DNA of 64,000 bases from Atlantibacter hermannii (lineage in GTDB: Bacteria > Pseudomonadota > Gammaproteobacteria > Enterobacterales > Enterobacteriaceae). The notes under the pieces are model-generated. The model was not told the DNA's origin and made no database searches. It saw nothing but the letters and a program-made list of their open reading frames with translations. The position numbers and the translations under genes are program-made. Location: assembly GCF_009907385.1 (NCBI RefSeq), contig NZ_JAAATR010000084.1, forward strand, positions 1 to 64,000, read 5' to 3'. The first letter of the stretch is position 1; the number at the start of each line of letters is the position of its first letter. Below, one piece after another: positions 23,588 to 31,811 of the stretch.

Positions 23588-25348
23588 TTGACCATTAACA
23601 AACTTTCATGGCGTGCTCTGGTCACCGACACCGATCGGTACCTTGAACTGTTTACGCAGCCACAAACGGACCCCGATTCGCCGCTCGACATTCAAGCCAT
23701 CCAGCCCCGTTTATGCTTTGGCCTTGAACAGTTGATTCACCCTTATTCCTCTTCGGCGTTTATGCTCATCAGAGCGCCGGAAGAAAAAGATTATCTCGAT
23801 ACCGTCGCTGGCTATTTACAGGCAAATAGCCCTGCAGCTGACCAACTGTTTGGCGGCCGTTACTCCATTGAAAACCAGAGCGTTACGCTGCATCCCGCCG
23901 TTAGCGCTGAGGATCCTTTTACCAGCGCAGGTGAGATTGTTTCAGCCGATTGGGTCGAAACGGAACAGCTGTTCGGGTGCGTACGCCAACTGGGCGAGAA
24001 AGTCAGCTTACAGGCAGGCCTTATTCACCAGGCTAACGGCGGTGTGCTGATCCTCTCTCTTCGTGCTCTGCTTTCCCAGCCGCTGCTGTGGCTGCGTTTA
24101 AAACATATGGTTGAACGCAACCGCTTCGACTGGTTCTCACAGGACGAAACGCGTCCATTACCGGTTTCGGTGCCCTCTTTACCGCTGCAGTTGAAAGTCA
24201 TATTGGTCGGCGATCGAGAATCACTGGCAGATTTCCAGGAGATGGAGCCCGAGCTGAGCTCGCTCGCGATTTATAGCGAATTCGAGGACAACCTTCAGAT
24301 TGTTGACGAAGAAGCAATGAGCCTGTGGCAGCAGTGGGTGCTACATATTGCGGCGAGTCATCAACTGCCTGCGCCTGATGCCAGCGCCTGGCCTATCCTG
24401 ATCCGCGAAGCGACGCGTTATACTCAGGATCAGGAAACGCTGCCGCTGTACCCTTCCTGGATTTTGCGCCAGCTGCGGGAAGTGTCGCCGCTTTGCGATG
24501 GCGAAACGTTTAATGCCGAACAACTTGCCTCTATGCTTGAACAACGGGCGTGGCGTGAAGGTTTTCTCGCAGAACGAATGCAGGAAGAAATCCTGCTTGA
24601 CCAAATTCTGGTTGAAACCGAAGGCGACCGCATTGGCCAAATCAACGCGCTCTCGGTGATTGAGTTTCCCGGCCATCCGCGCGCGTTCGGAGAGCCTTCG
24701 CGCATTAGCTGCGTGGTGCATATTGGCGATGGCGAGTTTATCGATATTGAGCGTAAAGCCGAACTGGGCGGAAACATTCATGCTAAAGGCATGATGATCA
24801 TGCAGGCGTTTCTGATGTCAGAGCTTCAGCTTGAACAGCAGATCCCCTTCTCGGCCTCGCTGACCTTCGAACAGTCTTACAGCGAAGTCGATGGAGACAG
24901 TGCTTCCATGGCAGAACTTTGCGCGTTAATCAGCGCGCTCGCCGATGTGCCAGTGCACCAAAATATCGCCATTACCGGTTCGGTCGACCAGTTTGGCCGG
25001 GCGCAACCCGTTGGCGGGCTTAACGAAAAAATCGAAGGTTTTTTTGAGATTTGCCAGAGCCGGGAATTAACGGGCAATCAGGGCGTGATTATTCCATCGG
25101 CTAATGTGCGGCATCTTTCGCTATCGCAGCCTTTACTGGATGCGGTAGAGAATGAACGCTTCTTTATCTGGGCCGTGGACGACGTAATGGATGCTTTGCC
25201 ACTGCTGACCGGCCTGCCCTGGGATGGCGAAGGGCAAACGACCTTGATTCACACTATTCAGGAACGCATCGCACAGGCCACGCAACAGGAAGGAAGAAAC
25301 CGTTATCCCTGGCCTCTGGGCTGGCTTAACTGGTTCAACCACAACTGA
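23588..25348 (+). CDS. lonH: LonH (YcbZ), Lon-like protease with degenerate ATPase part
   Basis: 586 residues from a TTG start (LTINKLSW), which reproduces the E. coli N-terminus and length; the frame is open for 35 codons upstream but without similarity, and the ribosome site is weak. The C-terminal third is a Lon S16 protease domain: DGDSASMAEL places the nucleophile at about S438, and GGLNEKIEGFF the lysine at about K481. The ATPase-like N-terminal part lacks a Walker A motif: where LonB has GxxGxGKS this protein reads IRAPEEKDYLD. HANGGVLILSLRALL-type Walker-B-like residues remain. Substrate unknown. Confidence 0.92.
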   Translation: MTINKLSWRALVTDTDRYLELFTQPQTDPDSPLDIQAIQPRLCFGLEQLIHPYSSSAFMLIRAPEEKDYLDTVAGYLQANSPAADQLFGGRYSIENQSVTLHPAVSAEDPFTSAGEIVSADWVETEQLFGCVRQLGEKVSLQAGLIHQANGGVLILSLRALLSQPLLWLRLKHMVERNRFDWFSQDETRPLPVSVPSLPLQLKVILVGDRESLADFQEMEPELSSLAIYSEFEDNLQIVDEEAMSLWQQWVLHIAASHQLPAPDASAWPILIREATRYTQDQETLPLYPSWILRQLREVSPLCDGETFNAEQLASMLEQRAWREGFLAERMQEEILLDQILVETEGDRIGQINALSVIEFPGHPRAFGEPSRISCVVHIGDGEFIDIERKAELGGNIHAKGMMIMQAFLMSELQLEQQIPFSASLTFEQSYSEVDGDSASMAELCALISALADVPVHQNIAITGSVDQFGRAQPVGGLNEKIEGFFEICQSRELTGNQGVIIPSANVRHLSLSQPLLDAVENERFFIWAVDDVMDALPLLTGLPWDGEGQTTLIHTIQERIAQATQQEGRNRYPWPLGWLNWFNHN

Positions 25349-25378
25349 TCGGACTTGTTCAGCGTACACGTGTTAGCT
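25343..25378 (+). promoter_or_regulatory. FadR and FabR sites in the fabA promoter
   Basis: AACTGATCGGACTTGTT at 25343-25359 matches the FadR operator pattern (ACTGGTC-N-GACTTGTT) and overlaps the lonH stop codon. AGCGTACACGTGTTAGCT at 25361-25378 is the FabR palindrome. In E. coli FadR activates and FabR represses fabA; both sites keep that order here, about 40-75 bases before the ATG. Confidence 0.8.
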
Positions 25379-25416
25379 AACCTGCGTGCTTCACTAAAAT
25401 AAGGCTTACTGAGAAC

Positions 25417-25935
25417 ATGGTAGATAAACGCGAATCCTATACGAAAGAAGACCTTCTTGCTTCCAGCCGTGGCGAACTGTTTGGCGCTAAAGGCCCGCAG
25501 TTGCCCGCACCGAACATGTTGATGATGGACCGCGTCGTCAAGATGACCGAAACCGGCGGCAATTTCGATAAAGGTTATGTCGAAGCAGAACTGGATATCA
25601 ATCCGGACCTGTGGTTCTTCGGTTGCCATTTTATCGGCGATCCGGTAATGCCTGGTTGCCTGGGCCTTGATGCGATGTGGCAGCTGGTTGGGTTCTACCT
25701 GGGCTGGCTGGGCGGCGAAGGCAAAGGCCGTGCGCTGGGCGTGGGTGAAGTGAAATTTACCGGTCAGGTTCTGCCATCAGCGAAAAAAGTGACCTATCGC
25801 ATCCACTTTAAACGCGTGGTAAACCGTCGTTTGATTATGGGTCTGGCCGATGGCGAAGTGCTGGTTGATGGTCGCGTAATCTATACCGCCAACGATCTGA
25901 AAGTGGGCCTGTTTACTGATACTTCTGCTTTCTAA
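25417..25935 (+). CDS. fabA: FabA, 3-hydroxydecanoyl-ACP dehydratase/isomerase
   Basis: Cytoplasmic enzyme that dehydrates beta-hydroxyacyl-ACP and isomerises trans-2- to cis-3-decenoyl-ACP, the entry to unsaturated fatty acids. The 172 residues equal the E. coli length. Active-site residues are H71 ([14 protein letters not shown]) and D85 (LGLDAMWQL). The region upstream carries FadR and FabR operators, so supply of unsaturated fatty acid is set here. Confidence 0.97.
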   Translation: MVDKRESYTKEDLLASSRGELFGAKGPQLPAPNMLMMDRVVKMTETGGNFDKGYVEAELDINPDLWFFGCHFIGDPVMPGCLGLDAMWQLVGFYLGWLGGEGKGRALGVGEVKFTGQVLPSAKKVTYRIHFKRVVNRRLIMGLADGEVLVDGRVIYTANDLKVGLFTDTSAF

Positions 25936-25954
25936 AACCTTGCTCCGGTAAGGC

Positions 25955-25980
25955 GAAACCTCCGCGCTGCGGAGGTTTCT
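25955..25980. terminator. Bidirectional terminator between fabA and rmf
   Basis: GAAACCTCCGC-GCT-GCGGAGGTTTC, an 11-base perfect stem 20 bases after fabA and about 20 bases after the rmf stop on the other strand. Confidence 0.85.
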
Positions 25981-25998
25981 ATGTCTAAAGAGACAGTG

Positions 25999-26166
25999 TT
26001 ATGCGATTAACACTTTGACGTCCATGGCTTCTCGCCAGCCTCCAAGCCAATAAGATCTCTGATTAACTGCCTGATAGGGACACATTTCTTTTGGTCGTCC
26101 GGTCATACCTGCTTGATAACCGCGTTGATGTGCCCGTTCCAGGCGATCTCGTTTTTGTCTCTTCAT
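25999..26166 (-). CDS. rmf: RMF, ribosome modulation factor
   Basis: 55-residue basic protein that dimerises 70S ribosomes into inactive 100S particles in stationary phase. The minus-strand reading is MKRQKRDRLERAHQRGYQAG, then MTGRPKEMCPYQ, then NQRSYWLGGWREAM, matching E. coli RMF with differences only near the C-terminus (DVKVLIA). GAGGGAAACGAGGC precedes the ATG. It sits between fabA and the pqi genes as in E. coli. Confidence 0.96.
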   Translation of the reverse strand: MKRQKRDRLERAHQRGYQAGMTGRPKEMCPYQAVNQRSYWLGGWREAMDVKVLIA

Positions 26167-26236
26167 GCCTCGTTTCCCTCATCTTTTTTCTGCTGGAAAT
26201 GAAAACAGTGATGAGCAAGTGCTCAATCACGACTAA

Positions 26237-26265
26237 CGAATAACGCGAAACAAACTTCCCGTCAA
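26237..26265 (-). promoter_or_regulatory. Probable rmf promoter
   Basis: Minus strand TTGACG (26265-26260), 17-base spacer, TATTCG (26242-26237), about 70 bases before the rmf ATG. The leader between is short on structure. ppGpp/CRP control known in E. coli cannot be read from the sequence. Confidence 0.5.
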
Positions 26266-26361
26266 CGCGCAAAATTCACGCCAATGTCATATTTGTGAGC
26301 TATACGAAGGCAAAAAATTACAAATTGATTTAAATGCAATTTTTATCTTATTGGTATCAAA

Positions 26362-26400
26362 AGAAAAGCCGCTGCAGGCCTGTACAGACTTACAGCGGCT
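26362..26400 (-). terminator. Terminator of the rlmL-uup-pqiABC run
   Basis: AGCCGCTG/CAGCGGCT arms at 26367-26374 and 26393-26400, with TTTTCTTTT on the minus strand, 20 bases after the pqiC stop. Confidence 0.85.
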
Positions 26401-26419
26401 AAAATTTACACAAAAGTTT

Positions 26420-26986
26420 TTAGCGAAGTCGTTTAATTTCTGCGGCTATACTCTGCGCTTCCTGCTGCCAGGCCTGCCCTAACGTTTTCACCATCGCGTC
26501 GTAGCCGTCCTGCTGTTGTTTCAGTTCGATATTAAATGGACGCTTAATCAGCTCGCCCTGGCTGTTGAGCAGCCACTCGCCGCTGACGATCACCCGGCCA
26601 TCGTAACGGCCATGAAATCCGGTGACATTGACGTTCAGCACCTGCTGCTCGCTACCCAGCGGCGTAGAAGACACCACCCAGCCTGGCAACTGGCTGCTCA
26701 GGTTGGCCACCAGCGTATTACGCAACTGCTGATCCAACGGGCTGGCCCACAGGTTGCTGTTGGCGATAGTAAACTGCACGTCGGTAGTTTGATAAACCAC
26801 CCCGTTACCTGCCAGGTAATCCGGGATCGTCACCTGCTCGACCCACAGAAGCTGCCGCCCCTGACTGGTGGTCTGGCTACTCAGCGCCTGCGGCCCGGCG
26901 GGCAGTTGGTAATACGTTTTTCCCTCATCGCTGCTGCTGCAGGCGCTTAGCAGCGCCGCAATCAGTACCGGAAGCCACTTTCTCAT
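26420..26986 (-). CDS. pqiC: PqiC, outer-membrane lipoprotein of the Pqi system
   Basis: 188-residue lipoprotein with lipobox LLSAC (C16) after a short signal, and an ABC-type auxiliary lipoprotein (DUF330) domain. PqiC forms a ring at the outer membrane and docks with the PqiB needle, giving a path for lipids across the periplasm. The start overlaps the pqiB stop by four bases. The family segment VEQVTIPDYLAGNGVVYQ is well preserved. Confidence 0.94.
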   Translation of the reverse strand: MRKWLPVLIAALLSACSSSDEGKTYYQLPAGPQALSSQTTSQGRQLLWVEQVTIPDYLAGNGVVYQTTDVQFTIANSNLWASPLDQQLRNTLVANLSSQLPGWVVSSTPLGSEQQVLNVNVTGFHGRYDGRVIVSGEWLLNSQGELIKRPFNIELKQQQDGYDAMVKTLGQAWQQEAQSIAAEIKRLR

Positions 26987-28623
26987 TCTTTCGCCCTCTT
27001 CGGCTGTGGATCTTTTTTATCCTTCGCTTCAAACACCAGCGCGTTGCTCTTATCGTTCAGGGTGCGCAACACCGGCTGTAGCTCACGCAAGACCTGATCG
27101 AGACGCTGCATATCCGCCACCATCTTGTTATAGGCCGCCGAACCCGGCTGGAAGCCCTGCATACTGCGGTTCAGTTCGCGCAACGTGCCCTGCATATCCG
27201 CAGGCAACTGCTGCATTGATTTACTGGCGGTCAGTTGGTTCAGGTTGTTCAACGTCTGCTGCAACCGCTGCATGGTGCGCTGGCTCTCGTTAAGCGTATT
27301 GGTGGCCTGCTCAATCATCGGGTTAAGCGGCAGATTATTAATCTTGTCAAGAGTTTCCAGCAGCCGCTGTTGGATTTGCGCCAGCCCGCCGCTCACTGAA
27401 GGGATAATCGAATAGCCACCGAAGCTGCGCATACCCGACATCGCCGGCGCTTTCGGATAGAAATCGAGATCCATATACAGCGCGCCGGTCACCAGGTTGC
27501 CGGTTTTCAGCGAGGCGCGTAAGCCGCGCGATACCAGATCTTGCAAATGCGCGCCGATATCCGGGCTTTCGCCCAACTGGTTTTCCAGACGCTCAGGCTC
27601 AATACGAATCAGCACCGGGATACGGTAATCGGTACTCAGCGCCTGGCGCAGTCCGGGCACAAAATACGGCGCCTGCGCCACGGTCCCCAGGCGGATCCCG
27701 CGGAATTCAACCGGTGCGCCCGGCTGTAATCCGCGAATCGAATCGTTGAAGAACACTAAGTAATCAATATGTTTGGTGTATAACGAATCCTGAATACTTT
27801 TCTGATCGTCATACAGTTTGAATGCGGTTTTCTCAGTAATGGGCTGCCCAAGCTCCCAGCCGTCAGGGATATCAAAGCTCACCCCGCCGCTGAACAAGGT
27901 GGTCAGGGAGCCCATTTCCACGCGCATACCCGCCGAGGTGAGATCCACGGCAATCCCGCTATCTTTCCAGAAGCGAACATTGCTGGTGACCAGCCTGTCA
28001 TAGGGCGCATTGACAAACAGCTGATAGCTGATGGTGCGCTTTTGGGTGTCAAAAGTGCTGGTTTCCACCGACCCTACGCGATAGCCACGGAACAAGACCG
28101 GATCGCCGGGCGATAGCTGGCCTGCTTTATTACTGTCGAGTACTACGCGGATCCCTTTAGCATCAGGCGGCGCCAGCGGCGGTGAATCCAGCAGCTGATA
28201 GTTATCCGGCACCGATCCTTTAGTGCCCGGTTTCAGTTCAATGTACGCGCCGGAAAACAGGGTATTCAGTCCACTCACCCCTTCCCTGCCAATCTGCGGT
28301 TTAACAACCCAAAATACCGAATCCTTATGCAACAGTTTTTCCATGCCGGCATTTAAGCGCGCCTTGATCTCAACGTGCAGAAGATCGTCGGAAAGCACTG
28401 CGCTCTCTACTACACCCACGTCCACGCTACGGCTTTTGATGGTGGTTTTCCCACCTTCAATGCCTTCGGCGTTGGTGGTGATCAGCGTGACTTCGGGCCC
28501 CTGATGACTGTAGTGATAAAACAGGATCCATGCGCCAATGAGAGCCGTGACGATCGGGAATATCCAGACCGGCGACCAGTTTCTGACCTTGCGCACCTGC
28601 GCTTCCCCGTTAGGCTTTTCCAT
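26983..28623 (-). CDS. pqiB: PqiB, MCE-domain periplasm-spanning protein
   Basis: 546 residues with one N-terminal membrane helix (WSPVWIFPIVTALIGAWILF) and three tandem MCE domains (about 40-140, 155-245, 280-390), followed by a long coiled-coil helix. PqiB hexamers form a syringe-like channel from inner to outer membrane for lipid transport. Each MCE repeat shows the PVLFRGYRVGSV or APVEFRGIRLGTV type of turn. The start overlaps pqiA by 14 bases. Confidence 0.95.
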   Translation of the reverse strand: MEKPNGEAQVRKVRNWSPVWIFPIVTALIGAWILFYHYSHQGPEVTLITTNAEGIEGGKTTIKSRSVDVGVVESAVLSDDLLHVEIKARLNAGMEKLLHKDSVFWVVKPQIGREGVSGLNTLFSGAYIELKPGTKGSVPDNYQLLDSPPLAPPDAKGIRVVLDSNKAGQLSPGDPVLFRGYRVGSVETSTFDTQKRTISYQLFVNAPYDRLVTSNVRFWKDSGIAVDLTSAGMRVEMGSLTTLFSGGVSFDIPDGWELGQPITEKTAFKLYDDQKSIQDSLYTKHIDYLVFFNDSIRGLQPGAPVEFRGIRLGTVAQAPYFVPGLRQALSTDYRIPVLIRIEPERLENQLGESPDIGAHLQDLVSRGLRASLKTGNLVTGALYMDLDFYPKAPAMSGMRSFGGYSIIPSVSGGLAQIQQRLLETLDKINNLPLNPMIEQATNTLNESQRTMQRLQQTLNNLNQLTASKSMQQLPADMQGTLRELNRSMQGFQPGSAAYNKMVADMQRLDQVLRELQPVLRTLNDKSNALVFEAKDKKDPQPKRAKE

Positions 28624-29881
28624 GTTCCGATGACTCCTTATGACTCAATTCCGGCTCGCGATCCCAGGACAAACGTGGGTCAAAGGTCATCGCAGCGAAC
28701 ATTGTAATAATGACGACCAGCGCGAACATCACTGCGCCGATAGCGGGATAAATGCTCATTAAAGCCCCCATACGCACCAACGCGGAAAGTACGGCAATAA
28801 CAAACACATCAATCATTGACCAGCGCCCAACAAACTCCACCACTTCATAAATCAGGTGCATACGTTCGCTGTCACGCGGTCCGTGGCCTTTGGCATCCCA
28901 ACACAGCCAGGCGATGGCGATCATCTTTAACGTCGGGACCAGAATACTGGCGATAAAAATCACCAGCGCCACCGGGTACGACCCTTCGCTCCAGAGCAAA
29001 ATTACGCCGGCAAGGATGGTCGACGGCATTTTATCGCCGAGCAAATCGGTGATCATGATCGGCAAAATATTGGCGGGCAGATAAAGAATGATGGCGGTAA
29101 ACAGCAGCGCCAGCGTCCATTGCAGGCTGTTTTTGCGGCGCACGTGGCCGCGCGTTTCACAGCGCGGACAGCGCGTGGTATCAGCGGGCAAAATGGCGGT
29201 GCAGCACGGGCATGAGCGTAGGCCCTGACGGATACCCGGCACACCGACGCGCGGCGGCGTGGCCAGCGCAGGCATCGGCGCTAAGTCATCCCACAGCCAG
29301 CGGCGGTCCACGCACTGGAATGCCCGCAGTTGCAGTAAGCAAAACAGACACCAGGGAATAAAACTGCTGCCAACGCCGATATCGCCGTAGGCCATCAGTT
29401 TAACGAAGCTTACCAGCACCCCGGCGAGGAAAATCTCCGCCATTCCCCAGGTTTTCAGGTTAAACAGAATCCGCGCCATGGCCCGCTTCAGGCTCTCAGG
29501 CAAGGCGGCGCGATTCACCAGCAGCAGGATCGTCACCAGGCAAAACGCCGGCACCAGTTGGACGAACAGCATAAAAAGCGAGCCCAGGCTGGCGTAATCT
29601 TCAGAAAACATGACGCCCGGGATTTCCAGCAGCGTCACTTCGCTGGTGATACCCGCAACCTTCATATTAACGAAGGGGAACAGATTGGAGAGCAGCAGCA
29701 TAAACAGCGCCGCCAGCGCATAGGCGGTCGGTCGCTGACGCGGCGCGGCCCACTGTGTTGTTAAGGTCGTGCCGCAACGTGGGCAGTTGGCCTTATGGCC
29801 CTCTTCCAGCTTTGGCAATAACACCAGCATGTCGCATTGCGAACACAGAATATGTTTCGCCGCATGGTGCTGTTCACACAT
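28610..29881 (-). CDS. pqiA: PqiA, inner-membrane partner of PqiB
   Basis: 423-residue membrane protein with two homologous PqiA domains, each with a rubredoxin-like CxxC pair (CSQCD...CPRCG near the N-terminus and CPCC...CPRCE in the middle) and about four helices. It is thought to supply lipids to the PqiB channel. The start MCEQHHAAKHILCSQCDMLV matches E. coli and has GGGAGGGCGGC upstream; an ATG 24 bases earlier is rejected. The C-terminal tail is slightly longer than in E. coli. In E. coli the operon is paraquat/SoxRS-inducible; no SoxS box was identified by eye. Confidence 0.95.
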   Translation of the reverse strand: MCEQHHAAKHILCSQCDMLVLLPKLEEGHKANCPRCGTTLTTQWAAPRQRPTAYALAALFMLLLSNLFPFVNMKVAGITSEVTLLEIPGVMFSEDYASLGSLFMLFVQLVPAFCLVTILLLVNRAALPESLKRAMARILFNLKTWGMAEIFLAGVLVSFVKLMAYGDIGVGSSFIPWCLFCLLQLRAFQCVDRRWLWDDLAPMPALATPPRVGVPGIRQGLRSCPCCTAILPADTTRCPRCETRGHVRRKNSLQWTLALLFTAIILYLPANILPIMITDLLGDKMPSTILAGVILLWSEGSYPVALVIFIASILVPTLKMIAIAWLCWDAKGHGPRDSERMHLIYEVVEFVGRWSMIDVFVIAVLSALVRMGALMSIYPAIGAVMFALVVIITMFAAMTFDPRLSWDREPELSHKESSEHGKA

Positions 29882-29897
29882 GCCGCCCTCCCTTTGG

Positions 29898-31805
29898 CTA
29901 TCCACCGTTTTTTAACGATTCAAGGTATTCCCAACGTTCGAAAGCCGCCTCAAGCTCCTGCTCTGCGCTAGCCAGTTTTTCCAGCACGCTTTGCGTGACG
30001 TCATGAGGTTGGTTAAAGAAGGATGCGTCGCTTACCTGCGATTGCAGGCTTTCCACTGCGGCTTCTAACTCTTCCATGCGCTGCGGCATCTGATCTAATT
30101 CGCGCTGCATGTTATAGCTTAGTTTGCCGCTGGCTCGTTTGACAGTTTCTGCTTTCGCAACCGCAACTTCGGGCTCTTTTTTAGCAACCGGCGCACGGGC
30201 AAGCGCAGAGGAGGCCTGCTGCCCACGCGCATCGTGATAGCCACCGACGTACTGCCCGATACGCCCTTCACCTTCGAAGATCCAGCATTCCGTCACGGTG
30301 TTATCGACAAATTCACGGTCGTGGCTCACCAGCAGCACGGTTCCCTGATAGCTGTCGATTAACTCCTCAAGGAGCTCCAGGGTTTCGACATCCAGATCGT
30401 TGGTCGGTTCGTCGAGGATCAGCAGGTTGCTGGGTTTCAGAAACAGACGCGCCAGCAGCAGCCGGTTGCGCTCCCCGCCCGACAGCGCGCGGACCGGCGT
30501 CATGGCGCGTTTTGGATGAAACAAAAAGTCCTGCAGATAACCCAGCACATGGCGCGGCTTGCCGTTGACCATGACTTCCTGTTTGCCTTCCGCGAGGTTA
30601 TCCATCACGGTGCGCTCCGGGTCCAGCTCGGCGCGGTGCTGATCGAAATAGGCGATTTCGAGTTTAGTGCCTACATGAACGCGCCCGCTGTCAGCATTAA
30701 GCTGACCGAGCATCAGTTTCAGCAGCGTGGTCTTGCCGCAGCCGTTAGGCCCTACCAGCGCGATTTTATCGCCGCGTTGCACCTGGGCGCTGAAGTTACG
30801 CACCAGGGTTTTACCCTGGATACCGTAATTCACCTCCTCAAGCTCAAAGACAATTTTGCCGGAGCGAGAGGCTTCTTCCACCTGCATTTTGGCGCTGCCC
30901 ATCACTTCGCGACGCTCGCTGCGTTCGCGGCGCAGGCTTTTTAACGCCCGCACACGGCCTTCATTGCGGGTGCGGCGCGCTTTGATGCCCTGACGGATCC
31001 AGACTTCTTCCTGGGCCAGTTTCTTATCAAATTCGGCATTTTGCAGTTCTTCAACGCGCAGCGCCTCTTCTTTCTCCAGCAGGTAAGTGTCGTAATCACC
31101 CGGATAAGAAACCAGCTTGCCGCGATCGAGATCGACGATTCGCGTCGCCATATTGCGAATAAAGGACCGGTCGTGAGAGATAAAAATAATGCAGCCCTGG
31201 AACGATTTTAAAAACCCTTCCAGCCAGTCGATGGTTTCAATATCCAGGTGGTTAGTGGGCTCGTCGAGCAACAGCACGCGCGGCCCGCTGACCAGCGCGC
31301 GGCCAAGCGCCGCTTTACGCAACCAGCCGCCGGACAGTGCCGCCAGCTCCATATCCGCATTCAGGCCAAGCTGCATCAGCACTTCGTTGATGCGGTTTTC
31401 CAGTTGCCATAAGCCGTGGTGATCGAGCATTTCCTGCACCCGCGCCAGTTCGGCCAAGTTTTTATCACTCGGGTCCTGCATCACCAGATGGGAAACATCG
31501 TGGTAGCGCTTGAGGTACTCGGCCTGCTCTTCAATGCCTTCGGCAACAAAATCATACACGCTGCCGGTAACGTTGCGCGGTGGATCCTGTTGCAGGCGCG
31601 AAACCACCAGATCCTGTTCGAAAATCAGACGTCCATCGTCCAGACCGACTTCACGGTTAAGGATCTTCATCAGAGTCGATTTCCCGGCCCCGTTACGCCC
31701 AACCAGACAAACCCGTTCGTTGTCTTCAATGTGCAGTTCGGCGTTATCAAGAAGCGGTGCGTCGCTATAGGAGAGCCACGCGCCATGCATACTGATTAAT
31801 GACAT
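29898..31805 (-). CDS. uup: Uup, ABC-F ATPase
   Basis: 635-residue soluble protein with two ABC domains: Walker A GRNGAGKST (about 36-44) and GPNGCGKTT in the second half, signature motifs ALSGGWLRKAALG and ALSGGERNRLLLARL, and Walker B LLLDEPTNHLD and LILDEPTNDLD. The C-terminal ~90 residues form a coiled coil known to bind DNA in E. coli Uup. ABC-F proteins act on ribosomes; Uup also affects precise transposon excision. It is six bases from rlmL upstream and 16 from pqiA downstream, so all form one run. Confidence 0.96.
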   Translation of the reverse strand: MSLISMHGAWLSYSDAPLLDNAELHIEDNERVCLVGRNGAGKSTLMKILNREVGLDDGRLIFEQDLVVSRLQQDPPRNVTGSVYDFVAEGIEEQAEYLKRYHDVSHLVMQDPSDKNLAELARVQEMLDHHGLWQLENRINEVLMQLGLNADMELAALSGGWLRKAALGRALVSGPRVLLLDEPTNHLDIETIDWLEGFLKSFQGCIIFISHDRSFIRNMATRIVDLDRGKLVSYPGDYDTYLLEKEEALRVEELQNAEFDKKLAQEEVWIRQGIKARRTRNEGRVRALKSLRRERSERREVMGSAKMQVEEASRSGKIVFELEEVNYGIQGKTLVRNFSAQVQRGDKIALVGPNGCGKTTLLKLMLGQLNADSGRVHVGTKLEIAYFDQHRAELDPERTVMDNLAEGKQEVMVNGKPRHVLGYLQDFLFHPKRAMTPVRALSGGERNRLLLARLFLKPSNLLILDEPTNDLDVETLELLEELIDSYQGTVLLVSHDREFVDNTVTECWIFEGEGRIGQYVGGYHDARGQQASSALARAPVAKKEPEVAVAKAETVKRASGKLSYNMQRELDQMPQRMEELEAAVESLQSQVSDASFFNQPHDVTQSVLEKLASAEQELEAAFERWEYLESLKNGG

Positions 31806-31811
31806 AAATAA

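Noticed and set aside
26063-26272. A 69-codon minus-strand frame around the rmf region
   Set aside because: It overlaps rmf in another frame; the real gene is the 55-residue RMF, which matches its family from end to end.
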